From NCBI RefSeq assembly GCF_964340395.1, contig NC_135562.1:23654173-23718172 (forward strand): a DNA stretch of 64,000 nt, in the 5' to 3' direction. The notes under the pieces are model-generated. The model did not search any database, was not told the DNA's origin, and saw only the letters and a list, made by a program, of their open reading frames with translations. This DNA is from Glandiceps talaboti. Its lineage: Eukaryota > Hemichordata > Enteropneusta > Spengelidae. Made by a program: the position numbers and the translations under genes. Shown in pieces: positions 34,193-46,774 of this stretch (positions are counted from its first letter, which is position 1; each line of letters starts with the position of its first letter).

Positions 34193-36608
34193 TAGGACTA
34201 AGATTGAGACCACCGGAACACTAACTTTGAAAGTAATAGGACTAAGATTGAGACCACCGGAACGCTAACTTTGAAAGTAATAGGACTAAGATTGAGACCA
34301 CCGGAACACTAACTTTGAAAGTAATAGGACTAAGATTGAGACCACCGGAACGCTAACTTTGAAAGTAATAGGACTAAGATTGAGACCACCGGAACACTGA
34401 CTTTGAAAGTAATAGGACTAAGATTGAGACCACCGGAACGCTAACTTTGAAAGTAATAGGACTAAGATTGAGACCACCGGAACGCTAACTTTGAAAGTAA
34501 TAGGACTAAGATTGAGACCACCGGAACGCTAACTTTGAAAGTAATAGGACTAAGATTGAGACCACCGGAACACTGACTTTGAAAGTAATAGAACTAAGAT
34601 TGAGATCACCGGAACACTGACTTTGAAAGTAATAGGACTAAGATTGAGACCACTGGAACACTAACTTTGAAAGTAATAGGACTAAGATTGAGATCACCGG
34701 AATACTAACTTTGAAAGTAATAGGACTAAGATTGAGATCACCGGAACACTAACTTTGAAAGTAATAGGACTAAGATTGAGACCACCGGAACACTGACTTT
34801 GAAAGTAATAGAACTAAGATTGAGATCACCAGAACACTGACTTTGAAAGTAATAGGACTAAGATTGAGACCACCGGAACACTAACTTTGAAAGTAATAGG
34901 ACTAAGATTGAGATCACCGGAACACTGACTGTGAAAGTAATAGGAGTAAGATTGGGATCACCGGAACGCTAACTTTGAAAGTAATAGGACTAAGATTGAG
35001 ACCACCAGAACACTAACTTTGAAAGTAATAGGACTAAGATTGAGACCACTGGAATACTGACATTCAAAGTAATAGGACTAAGATTGAGACCACCGGAATA
35101 CTGACTTTGAAAGTAATAGGACTAAGATTGAGATCACCGGAACACTGACTGTGAAAGTAATAGGAGTAAGATTGGGATCACCGGAACGCTAACTTTGAAA
35201 GTAATAGGACTAAGATTGAGACCACCAGAACACTAACTTTGAAAGTAATAGGACTAAGATTGAGACCACCGGAACACTGACTTTGAAAGTAATAGGAGTA
35301 AGATTGAGATCACCGAAACACTGACTTTGAAAGTAATAGGACTAAGATTGAGATCACTGGAACACTGACTTTGAAAGTAATAGGACTAAGATTGAGATCA
35401 CCGGAACACTGACTTTGAAAGTAATAGGACTAAGATTGAGACCACCAGAACACTAACTTTGAAAGTAATAGGACTAAGATTGAGATCACCAGAACACTGA
35501 CTTTGAAAGTAATAGGACTAAGATTGGGACTACCGGAACACTAACTTAGAAAGTAATAGGACTAAGATTGAGACTACCGGAACACTGACTTTGAAAGTAA
35601 TAGGACTAAGATTGAGACCACCGGAACACTAACTTTGAAAGTAATAGGACTAAGATTGGGACCACCAGAACACTAACTTTGAAAGTAATAGGACTAAGAT
35701 TGAGACCACCAGAACACTAACTTTGAAAGTAACAGGACTAAGATTGAGACCACCAGAACACTAATTTTGAAAGTAATAGGACTAAGATTGAGATCACCGG
35801 AACACTAACTTTGAAAGTAATAGGAGTAAGATTGGGACCACCGGAATACTAACTTTGAACGTAATAGGACTAAGATTGAGACCACCAGAACACTAACTTT
35901 GAAAGTAACAGGACTAAGATTGAGACCACCAGAACACTAATTTTGAAAGTAATAGGACTAAGATTGAGATCACCGGAACACTAACTTTGAAAGTAATAGG
36001 AGTAAGATTGAGACCACCAGAACACTAACTTTGAAAGTAATAGGACTAAGATTGAGATCACCGGAACGCTAACTTTGAAAGTAATAGGACTAAGATTGAG
36101 ACCACCGGAATACTGACTTTCAAAGTAATAGGACTAAGATTGAGACCACTGGAACACTGACTTTGAAAGTAATAGAACTAAGATTGAGATCACCGGAACA
36201 CTGACTTTGAAAGTAATAGGACTAAGATTGAGATCACCGGAACACTAACTTTGAAAGTAATAGGAGTAAGATTGAGATCACCGTAACACTGACTTTGAAA
36301 GTAATAGGACTAAGATTGAGATCACCGGAACACTAACTTTGAAAGTAATAGGTCTTAAGATTGAGACCACCGGAACACTGACTTTGAAAGTAATAGGACT
36401 AAGATTGAGATCACCGGAACACTAACTTTGAAAGTAATAGGAGTAAGATTGAGATCACCGTAACACTGACTTTGAAAGTAATAGGACTAAGATTGAGATC
36501 ACCGGAACACTGACTTTGAAAGTAATAGAACTAAGATTGAGATCACCGGAACACTGACTTTGAAAGTAATAGGACTAAGATTGAGATCACCGGAACACTG
36601 ACTTTGAA
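34193..36608. repeat. 44-bp minisatellite array (about 55 units)
   Basis: The unit is taataggactaagattgaga, then ccaccggaac, actaactttgaaag. Many variants (atcaccgg, accactgg, accaccag, gagtaagattggg) recur as blocks, for example a segment around 34900-35010 resembles 35130-35240. The array starts directly at the (ttga)n tail of the LINE relic and ends at another LINE fragment. Confidence 0.96.
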
Positions 36609-36710
36609 AGACACTGTGATTCATGAGGTAGAAGGTGCATCTTTTGTTGGAGTTGTAGTTGATAAGAATTTATCCTGGAAACAGCACATAGCTAGTGTTA
36701 AAACAAAAAT
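36608..36710 (+). pseudogene. Short LINE fragment
   Basis: After the last array unit the frame reads TVIHEVEGASFVGVVVDKNL and SWKQHIASVKTK. The pattern LGV.VD..L.W..HI is found in LINE proteins between the RT thumb and the C-terminus. It may be the continuation of the RT half at 33203-33650, separated by the 3' LINE piece and the 44-bp array. The downstream T/G-rich stretch to 36800 is not coding. Confidence 0.7.
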
Positions 36711-37200
36711 TATCTGTTTTTCTTCTTTTTGCGTCAAAATCTTTATGTATTCAGTTTTTGTTTTGTTTTGTTTTGTTGTTGTTTTCTTCCCTTCCTTTAT
36801 TTGTAGAAGCTTTGCAAATATCAGAAATCCAACGAAACAGTGCAGATGCCCAGATAATATTTGTATTTTGATGATTATCGTATGTATTGATGGGATTGAA
36901 CTAGATTAGTGGCAGACAACTATTTTTCGATCCCCTTTCCCAAGCCCTGTATTATTATTTTGTATCTGGGAATAAAGTCATTAATATATATGGACACAGC
37001 ACAGTACACTCAACACGTCACGCTCCCACATAAAATTTTCACACTGTAAGACATGTCTAGCCATAGTTCTCTTCAGCATGTTAAGATCAGAGATGATACG
37101 GCACCATGGTAGAGCTTCGTTTTTTGAAAGAAGGCGAAACCGCTTCATGTGATCACTATGTGGATGGTAATGAACCCAATCAAAAGACCAGATTTAAACT
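36711..37200. other. Non-coding segment
   Basis: It includes a (ttttg)n stretch near 36755. Positions 37105-37185 resemble 46085-46150 (ggatggtaatgaacccaatc in both), so this is a third member of the dispersed repeat seen near 45.8-46.2 kb. Confidence 0.6.
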
Positions 37201-38481
37201 GAATGCCTCCCTTAAGGGAATCACTAATTATGCAAATAACTCATTAAACTAAAAAACTATGGTAACAGGCTTTGTTTTTTGGACAAGCGTGCTTTCTTAG
37301 GTTAATGTATGTAAGAGTGTATGATACTGCTTAATTACTGAATATCGTTCATTATTCAAAATATTCATTAAAGGAAAAGGTTGTAGCAACAAACTTCATA
37401 GGACAGGTGCGTATTATTATGGTTGATGTACGTATCATATTATACGAAATTTGAAGCTTGCATTTTTAAGATATAACCTAGTTACCTAAAATCATTAATT
37501 ATGCAAATTTTTCATTCAAACTAAGATTTTATAGGACATATCCGCTTTGTTATGGTTAACGTATGTACTAAATTGTATTGAAATTGAAGTATGCAGTCTT
37601 AAGATATAGCCTAATTACCGAAAATCATTAATTATGCAAATTATTCATTAACACTGTAAGGTACATCAACTAACTTTATAGGACATACACAATTTGTTAT
37701 GGTTAATGTATGTACTGAATTGTATTGAAATTGAAGCATGCAGTCACAAGATATAGCCTAATTACCAAGAATAATTAATTATGCAAATTATTCATTAACA
37801 CTGAAAGGTACACCAACAAACTTTACAGGACATATGCGATTGTTATGGTTAATGTATGTACTGAATTGTATTGAAATTGAAGCATGCAGTCATAAGATAT
37901 AGCCTAATTACCAAGAATAATTAATTATGCAAATTATTCATTAACACTGAAAGGTACACCAATAAACTTTACAGGACATATGTGATTGTTATGGTTAACG
38001 TGTGTACTGAATTATATTGGAATTGAAGTATGTATTCTTAAGATATAGCCTAATTACCGAAAATCATTAATTATGCAAATTATTCATTAACACTGTATGG
38101 TGCATCAACAAACTTGATAGGACATATGTGTTTTCTTATAGCTAATGTATGTACTAAATTATGTTGAATTTGAAGATATAGCCTAATTACCAAAAATAAT
38201 TAATTATGCAAATTATTCATTAATGCTCTAAGATACATCAACGAATTTTATAGGACAAATGTATGTTGTTATGTTTAATGAATATACTAAATTATATTGA
38301 AATTGAATCATGCAGTCTTATGATATTGCGTAATTAGTTGATTTCATTAATATTTTAAATTTCTCTAATTAAACATTAACAGATCTGGCTCAAAACCTAA
38401 TCAGGTCTAGCTATTACCCTAAAGATTATATATCCCAAATTTCATTACAATTGAGCCAGCCAATTGTTAGAAAATGATGAC

Positions 38482-38520
<39 letters not shown>

Positions 38521-38560
38521 TTCCCCTTTTAATACCTCCCATACCCTTACGGGAGGTAAT
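37200..38560. mobile_element. Element with degenerate ~135-150-bp tandem units and a hairpin 3' end
   Basis: The word attaattatgcaaattattc recurs near 37493, 37624, 37773, 37919, 38065 and 38201. Units also share ttatggttaatgtatgtact and aagatatagcctaattacc. The block ends with (acag)n at 38485-38520 and tacctccc ... gggaggta (8-bp perfect stem) near 38535-38560. The common ending suggests one transposable element with internal repeats; no protein is encoded. Confidence 0.72.
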
Positions 38561-39125
38561 AACAGCCTAATGATGTACATGGAACAATAAAGGCATCAGA
38601 TATTTCTCTTGTCTTTCTACATCGTGATCTACTACATGGCTTAGGTGATTTTGATTTTAGGTCATCATGCATGGACTGCAGCTCTCCAGTTGTTCTGTGG
38701 TGTATATCTGACAAGTTCTACCACGATATGAGCTTTGAATTTGATACATACTGATGTTACATGTACACAGAACACACACTATTTGTATAAAAAAAGTATA
38801 AATTTGCTGCCATGTAACAAAGAAAGGCCTAGCGAGTGGGGGTGGGGAGTGGTACTCCCACCTATTGTGTATATGTATATGTGCTGCCTTTTGGGTATGG
38901 TTTTTTGCCCTTTGGTCTAAAATGGGTACTGTCTTTTGAGAGCTAATGAGTCTAAAATGGGGTCCACTTTTCATTTTGTTTGGTCTAAAATGAGGTTCTG
39001 GAAGGAGATCCTTAATAAATTCTCGACTAGTTCAGGGATTTTCCCTGCTAATTCATGACTATGAGATAGCATGCACACCCTCAGAAATGCTTAGTATTAG
39101 ATATCGCCCCATAATGCACTGTTAC
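38561..39125. other. Non-coding; left part of a repeat containing tctaaaatgggg words
   Basis: Positions 38885-39010 hold several copies of ggtctaaaatgggg-like words, which return at 42530-42620 beyond the 3.4 kb element. The larger repeat was probably split by that insertion. The right part ends with gtggtaccccccggggcctag, and the left part begins with ggcctagcgagtggggg, so the repeat may have inverted ends. Confidence 0.55.
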
Positions 39126-42100
39126 GTTAAAGGCCAAGGTCCAAACAGGCTATGTGCCCACACTACGGAAGTAGGTTTGCGCATGTGCAACGGAATTTGT
39201 TTGTTTATCTGGGAGGAGCATTTGGTAAATCCGACCCAGGTAGTTTATCAACTTATTAGTCGTTGTTCACACATATTGGTTACATGTAGTTCTTGCATAA
39301 TCCGAAGAGTCCCTTGTTATATTTTTTTTTCAAGTCTAGTGGCAGTGTTTCTGCTACGTTTTTTTCCGGTGCGTACGTACGGCCAGACCCCCAGTCTGGG
39401 TGAAACACGTATTTCTATAAACTTATACATACAAATTTTAACCAGAAAAATTATATTTTGTTCTAACACGATCCAAACACTATTACACAGTGACAATTTG
39501 TATCATTGAAATTGTAAACTGAAATTCTTGGGTACGAACAAACTTACTTACTTGTATCATTTGTACAAGGTACTAGATTACAGTTGCACACGTACACACT
39601 GGCGTCGGCATTTGGTCGATCGTTATCACACCAAAATCGTTGGATAGATGAAATTTTTTTTTTACAGATTACATGTAGGTCGTGTTTTGACAACATAATC
39701 GTCAAAACTTCAAAATTAACTTCACAAGTATCGCACGGGTCAGAGCGGACTAAGCTTTGCACTTCCATACACTAGGTAGCTAGCTACGTGCGATCTCGAG
39801 TTTGGTAGAAATGTCATTGATGTTCCCATTATTTTCCTTCCGTGTTCTAATTCTTTGAAAGTATCTGTTATGGCTGTTTTATGATTGATTAAACTTGTAT
39901 TTCCAAATCCAATGTCCCATCTCAGAAAACAGTCAATAAAATCACAAACATGTGCATTTCCAAGTTATCCCGATGTATACGAGTACCACCCCAACTATTT
40001 CTAAACAAACGCATCAATGCATACGTCGTGATGGGGTGAGTACGGACTCTTGTTTGGTCTCCGCTCTGTCTCCGTGCGTATGTTTGACTACGATGTCAGT
40101 CGATGTCATTTACATGACGAGGATTATTGCTGGATAGTGCCAAAACATATGGAAACGATTTTTGAGAAATCTGGAAAGAATTTAATACGATTTCTCAACT
40201 TTCAAATTTGAATGAAACAAATATTTATGATGCCTCCATGATTGTACTTGTAGTCTTGTCAGTTCGCGTTACGTTCATCTCCACAACATGCACAGAGCTA
40301 GAACTAGACTAGGCAGTGATGTATGATCTATGTGTACAACATAGACAGTTGTCCTTGAAATTTGATGATCATTACAGAAATAAAAGAGTTGCCAACGTTA
40401 GATTTGTTTATGAATTATATCACTCGTTTATCAGTATCAAATGTCGCACTAAATGTTTCAAACATGTCTTGCTTCGGGTCATCAGAAAATTTAACTGAAA
40501 GTATGGGAATTCTTGATCGAAATATATTCCAATACTTGTTACAAGAAAGGCTGCATTCCAAGAATATTTGGTTAGCTACATGTATTACATCTGATGCCCA
40601 TATACGTGACACGCACGATCATTGTCCAGTTTGCACCACATTGTGTACCTCGCCTCCTGTACACGTACCGTACGTCTATCTTGTCTGTCAGTGCTACATT
40701 TTGCTTCCTCTCTTCGTTTTTAGTCCCCGCGGACGAAGTCCGGAACGGGGACTTTTGGATTGGGTTCCGTCTGTCCGTGCGTCCGTCCGTCCGTGCGTCC
40801 GTCCGCAGCTGTTTCTTGGAGATGCCTGGACCGATTTTTTTCAAACTTGATACAGGGGCAACATACTATGGCATACATATGCACGTCAATTTGTTTTATG
40901 ATACGATCCAATATGGCCGCCTAGCATCCATTTTGTTTGCGAATTTTCCCTGTCTAGAGCCATAACTCAAACATGCTTTAACAGATCTCATTCAAAGTTG
41001 GTATTAGGACAGTATTCTATGACATACATGTGCATATTCATTGTTGTCATGATACGATCCAATATGGCCGCCTGCCAGCCATTTTGTTTGTGAATTTTCA
41101 TGTCCAAAGCCATAACTCAGACATGCTTGAACAGATCTCATTCAAAGTTGGTATTAGGACAGTGTTCTATGACATACATGTGCATATCCATTTTCATTGT
41201 GATACGATCCAATATGGCTGCCTGGTAGCCATTTTGTTTGTGAATTTTCATGTCCAAAGCCATAACTCAGACATGCTTGAACAGATCTCATTCAAAGTTG
41301 GTATTAGGACAGTGTTCTATGACATACATGTGTATAACCATTTTCGTCGTGATACGATCCAATATGGCTGCCTGCCAGCCATTTTGTTTGTGAATTTTCC
41401 ATGTCCAAAGCCATAACTCAGACATGCTTAAACAGATCTCATTTAAAGTTGGTATTAGGACAGTGTTCTATGACATACATGTGCATATCCATTTTCGTTG
41501 TTTCATGAGATGTCACATTAACCTCACACTTCGCTTTGCGCTTCCTTCAACGTCCGGTCCCTATGAAACTAGTTTGAAGGCTTTCTCTAGCGACAGCGTG
41601 GCCAATCTTGTTTTACCGTGTAATCCTCAAATGTTTTTCAAATAATTATGAATTTATTTCTTTTTTTTTACACTTTGGGTATTTTACTTGCTATTAGTAC
41701 TTCTGGGAAACTCATATTTAATTTTCCGACCTTAGAATTTTTTTCAATGGTCGTCAGGTTTTAGTACTTTCCTTAGCCGGTCCCACAACTAAACTGTTGT
41801 ACGTGGTTATACTTACAAGTTATAGCTGGGCGTTGTGACTGGTATAGTAGGCAACCGGCTATTATCTACATCACTGCCTTCTAGGTATAGGTACGTCAAC
41901 GACACAACTACTTGACAGAAAACACTTGTCGCACGCACAAAAAGTTGTATGAAATTGTGGAGTGTAGCAGCCCAGAACGTACATCGATCAAACTGAGAAA
42001 CATTTTATGTCATTCTATTTCAGTAACAATGTATCATTTTCACGTACCGTTCGCAAAGGCAAAATATCAGGCTAACAGAGTGCACACAGACTCTTTTGTT

Positions 42101-42497
42101 CGCTTGTATTGTTTGCATTCGGTATTTGGCATTTCACATGTTGTTTATTTGCACCATTCACAGTGTCTTATCATGCTTTGTGTAACTTGTAAGCCTAATT
42201 GACAACTGGCCAACGGTTTTTACTAGACAAATTTGAAACAAATTTTGGGTCAGTTTCACGGTAAACCTGCTATATTGGCTACCAAACTTAGTTAACGTCA
42301 GTTATTTCTACTCATGTTGCATCACTATATATTTACAAACAGTATATATGAAATATGAGAGCCATGTGAAACTTTTTCAGTGCAAAATTGGATGAAGACA
42401 CGAGGGCAAAGTCAGTGCTCCTTACAGCAGTTTGAATTTCCCGCATATGCATACATTACCCATAATCCTCTTTATATAGTGGACCTTGGCCTTTAAC
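39126..42497. mobile_element. 3.4 kb element with 17-bp perfect terminal inverted repeats
   Basis: The left end gttaaaggccaaggtcc (39126-39142) is exactly complementary to the right end ggaccttggcctttaac (42481-42497). TTAA lies at both outer edges, compatible with a TTAA target duplication. No open frame inside (longest ~160 codons) resembles a transposase, so it is non-autonomous or carries captured DNA. A nested repeat block occupies 40720-41510. The outer sequence on both sides belongs to one disrupted repeat with tctaaaatgggg words. Confidence 0.78.
40720..41510. repeat. Nested repeat with ~150-bp tandem units
   Basis: It begins agtccccgcggacgaagtcc (40723), has a (gtcc)n stretch at 40770-40805 and then four to five units of about 150 bp. 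Each unit carries gatacgatccaatatggc, the word gccattttgtttgtgaattt, cataactcagacatgctt and gttggtattaggacagt. Only repetitive frames result. Confidence 0.88.
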
Positions 42498-43480
42498 AAC
42501 ATTGCATCCATCATTCAACCATGTGTTCAATATTGGTCTAAATTGGGGTCTTCTAAAAAGTTAAACAGTCTAAAACGGGGTATTGGTTTTGGGTCAAATT
42601 GGTCTAAAATGGGGCCGGGGCTGACAGCATTGGCCACACACCCCTACCAGACCTGGCCAGTGGTACCCCCCGGGGCCTAGCATGGGAAGTATTTCGGAAG
42701 ACACCATTTTATTGACAGAAACCAAAGGATCTTTCAATATGAGTAGCAAGGAGAGAATGATAATTCTGTTAGTACATTATGAATAGTGGTTCAAGAAAGC
42801 ACACATACATTTATTTTTTTATGAGATGATTGGATATTTCTATATTTCTCTATCATTTTATTGTTCTTACACCCATGACACACCAAGCAGTCACCCTTCA
42901 GAAAGTATACGTATCCAAACCCAAAATTTATTGCGCAGTTTGTGTAAACTGTAAATATAAGAAATGAGGAAATTAGTTTCTGCTGAATCAGTATGCAGCG
43001 ACATCGTTTACAAAATAAACATGTGTTTCGGTAATTGTCGATCGAACTTTCAATATTACTGAATAATTACCTACCAACTTCGGTAAGTTGTTGTCCAAGA
43101 AATTCCTGAGATGCCTGTAAACGACAAATGGACATACCAAAAATAAATATGATGAATACATTTCATACACGTCTGATGTAACACCCAATGTTGTTTGTTG
43201 ATATTCAACTGTTGTGACAGTGCTCAAAGTACTGCAATAAGACGCTACCTGATTGGCTGAGTGGATCACTTAGCAGAACTGATTGGGCATGGGCTTGGGT
43301 TCAGATGTAGAGGTGACCATCAAGACCAAAATGTAAACATGTATCACAAAGGTCAATTCAAGCAAAAATACCAAGGTGAAATAACAATGAATAATTAGCC
43401 GACATCTACATTGGATTTTAATCAGTTTGAAGTGAGAATGATTTCCATTTTGCCAGCCCAAACTTTAACTATTGTAGCAT
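42498..43480. other. Non-coding intron with an inverted dispersed repeat
   Basis: Positions 42530-42680 complete the tctaaaatgggg repeat. Positions 43270-43432 are the reverse complement of 32155-32310. Otherwise AT-rich with no gene seen. Confidence 0.65.
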
Positions 43481-44640
43481 TTAAACGTGACCATCACAGC
43501 ATTCAAACTTTGACATGATATTAAAAATTTAACTACAGTATTACAGTGATCAGACAGTAACTGTCATGGTAGTCAAACATTGGCATAGCATTTAAACTTT
43601 AATAGATCATAATGGCATTCAAACTTAGACCATCTTGGCATTCAAACTTTGACTCATGACATTCAATCTTAGACCATCAAGACATTCAAACTTAGACCAT
43701 CTGGCATTCAAACTTTGACTATCATGACATTCAAACTTTGACTATCATGACATTCAAACTTTGACCATCTGGCATTCAAACTTAGACCGTATTGGCATTC
43801 AAACTTAGACCATCATGACATTCAAACTTAGACTATCTGGCATTCAAACTTTGACTATCATGACATTTAAACTTAGACCATCATGACATTCAAACTTAGA
43901 CCATCTGGCATTCAAACTTTGACTATCATGACATTCAAACTTTGACTATCATGACATTCAAACTTTGACCATCTGGCATTCAAACTTAGACCGTCTTGGC
44001 ATTCAAACTTAGACCATCATGACATTCTGGCATTCAAACTTTGACTATCATGAAATTTAAACTTAGACCATCTGGCATTCAAACTTAGACCGTCTTGGCA
44101 TTCAAACTTAGACCATCTGGCATTCAAACTTAGACCGTCTTGGCATTCAAACTTAGACCATCATGACATTCAAACTTAGACCATCTGGCATTCAAACTTT
44201 GACTATCATGACATTCAAACTTTGACTATCATGACATTCAAACTTTGACTATCATGACATTCAAACTTTGACCATCGGGCATTCAAACTTAGACCGTCTT
44301 GGCATTCAAACTTAGATCATCATGACATTCAAACTTAGACTATCTGGCATTCAAACTTTGACTATCATGACATTCAAACTTTGACCATCTGGCATTCAAA
44401 CTTAGACCGTCTTGGCATTCAAACTTAGACCATCATGACATTCAAACTTAGACTATCTGGCATTCAAACTTTGACTATCATGACATTTAAACTTAGACCA
44501 TCATGACATTCAAACTTAGACCATCTGGCATTCAAACTTAGACCGTCTTGGCATTCAAACTTAGACCGTCTTGGCATTCAAACTTAGACCATCATGACAT
44601 TCAAACTTAGACCATCTGGCATTCAAACTTTGACTCATGA
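43480..44640. repeat. 22/23-bp array (about 50 units)
   Basis: Units are gacattcaaactttgactatcat-like (23 bp) and ggcattcaaacttagacc plus atct or gtctt (22-23 bp). They are mixed in blocks; the block order gactatcat/gaccatct/gaccgtctt recurs several times. The array stops 27 nt upstream of exon H, so it reaches almost to the branch-point/polypyrimidine zone of that exon. Confidence 0.93.
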
Positions 44641-44666
44641 TATTCCATTTACTTGTTTATCAACAG

Positions 44667-44798
44667 AACTATGGTAGAAACCTGGACCAAATCATTGCTG
44701 ACTTTTTCAGCATTCTACGAGAAAGTAAAGTAAGTGTTAAAGAAACCAACAAACAAATTTGGTGGACAACAAGAGAAGATTTAGATGACAGGCTGGAG
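44667..44798 (+). CDS. ESPL1: Separase exon H
   Basis: The acceptor is gtttatcaacag| and the donor ctggag|gtaagt. It encodes 44 residues in phase 0: NYGRNLDQIIADFFSILRES, then KVSVKETNKQIWWTTREDLD and DRLE. WW followed by R..LD.R(L/M)E corresponds to the conserved separase WWTGR..LD.RME segment that precedes the protease fold. The splice donor is strong. Confidence 0.9.
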
Positions 44799-45273
44799 GT
44801 AAGTTTTGTACAATGTCTTTCATCATCGAAGGTTAAACTGAATAAGAATAAAGATATGTATACACGTAGAGTTAAAAATACACATAGAACCAGTGAAAAT
44901 ATATTAATTTGTCAATCAGATAAGTAGATATCTATCAACATTGTAATATTGTCATTATTGTGGAACAGAAAAGGTACATTGTGTAAAGGGCTAACTTCAT
45001 GGCTAGATAACTTTAAGTGTGAAAAATGAATTCCCAGGGCAATTTATTTATTTAGATATTACATACTAGAAATTTAGGAAATTCTATACATTTATTTCAA
45101 AACTTAATAAAAGTATTGTTACTAGGATTAGGAAGAGTTCAGAATTTGAGGAATGAGTATTTTATTTGTTAGATATTTTAGGAAAGAGTTCAAAGTTACT
45201 AGACAGAGTTGAGAATACTGGCTAGATACTATACTATTACATATCTATATATCTATATTGCTTTCATTACTAG
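44799..45273. other. Intron between exons H and I
   Basis: AT-rich, 475 nt, ordinary sequence with no array. It is one of the few short introns of the gene. Confidence 0.8.
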
Positions 45274-45441
45274 ATACTACTAAGTGATGTAGAGAACAGT
45301 GTATTGGAACACTGGAAGGTATTATTACTAGGAAATGTAGACGACGACAAGACATCTGAGGACATAGCAAGAAAAGTAACAATGTTCCACCAACAACATA
45401 GAGAACTTGCTTTAACACCGTGGCAATTACAGCTGTTACAG
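45274..45441 (+). CDS. ESPL1: Separase exon I
   Basis: The acceptor is cattactag| and the donor ctgttacag|gttagt. It encodes 56 residues in phase 0: ILLSDVENSVLEHWKVLLLG, then NVDDDKTSEDIARKVTMFHQ and QHRELALTPWQLQLLQ. The piece SVLEHWKVLLLG matches the conserved SVLG.WKGLLLP motif of separase. The region is helical and lies before the C50 protease core. Confidence 0.9.
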
Positions 45442-46774
45442 GTTAGTACTTACTATGAGGACAATATCAACTTATTATGACCCTGCATTGTAGTGTTGTC
45501 ACGTGTGCTTTTCTGAAAACCTACCTACATAGCAGTGTGATATCAACTTATGATTAAAGTGAATGTCCAATCAAATGACATTGCAATTTCTATTGATAAA
45601 ATAAATGTGTGACAAGTGATTTATACCATTTTTTTTGAACTTCAATAGGTTTGGTATAGCTTAAAAATTGCTTTTAGCTTCCGATATAACAAGGTTTAAT
45701 ATGTATGTCGCCATTTTGCCATTAAATACAGCACCCGTCAGTTTTCACTTTGAGAAATTGTGACATCATGTCATTCTATGACTGAGGGAAAAGTATTCCA
45801 TGTATAAAGCCAGTAAATGTTACCACTTCCTGATCAATTTACCTGAGTTCCACACGGGTGTGGCCATCAAAGCTAAATGACAGAAAACATAAAAAGCTTT
45901 AAATTGGTGTTTTAAAAAGAAGGCAAGTTAGTGTCGTAAAATATCTTCAGTATGATTGTAATTTTTTTGAATACAATACGTAGTCCAATTGTATCTTTTT
46001 CTCTCCGTGGTACTGAGAGTCGATTGTTTTCATTTTGATACATGTACATCTGTATCAACTTAAATATGAACACAGGTCACAGTCATGCTTTGAAAGAAGA
46101 CGGTGAAACCACTATGTCACTGTATGGATGGTAATGAACCCAATCAAAAGAAAATGAAATATGAAAATGAAATAAAGCAAGTAAAAAGTTTTCAAGAGGG
46201 ACAGTTATCCAACAAAACTTTCTGCTACAATGAATTTGTAGTATACTTTCGCTAAGATTTGAATGGTCATCGAATTTAGTGTGACAACACACAATATGTC
46301 TGAACTATAAACAAAGGGAACGTTCTAAAGGGGAACGTAGCATTCAATACTGACGTGGCCATGGAAAATCTGACTTCTGTATTTTTTCTAAAAGAAGTAA
46401 ATCATAGCCATGGTGACTTTGATAACCACAGAACTTGGAGTACTTGTACACATAAAACTGGACCTTACCAAGACTTCATCACGGGCCTCACTGATCCACG
46501 AACAGTGAACTTGCCCACAGTGTTGTTAGTATTTATATTGCATTGTGTTGTTTCCTTGGGAAGCGCTACTCAATACTCACCTGATTGAGTTTGATGGCTA
46601 CACAAATGTAAGATCAATTTTGTTTCGACTAGAATTTAATAATTAGGAATTAAGATGTAGCATTTTGTTCATTTCAGTGACATTTTATTGAGTCACCTGA
46701 GTGTAGTGTTGGTTGACAACGCTAGATGATATGTGTTTACATGTAAACAATCTTTGATCTCAGTCGGCTTCAAG
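45442..46774. other. Intron segment with dispersed repeat
   Basis: The first ~110 nt contain tacctacatagcag and atatcaacttatgattaa, which return at the far end of the same intron (52580-52690). Positions 45805-46055 match 32835-33100, and 46085-46150 match 37105-37185. The small frame at 46355-46588 shows no family signal and is left uncalled. Confidence 0.7.

Noticed and set aside
40415-40965. Overlapping frames of 90-160 codons near the (gtcc)n tract
   Set aside because: They run through a simple repeat and the nested 150-bp repeat on both strands; no recognised domain.
46355-46588. 77-codon frame as an exon of separase between exons I and J
   Set aside because: Exons I and J are already contiguous in phase and in family order, and the peptide has no similarity to separase.
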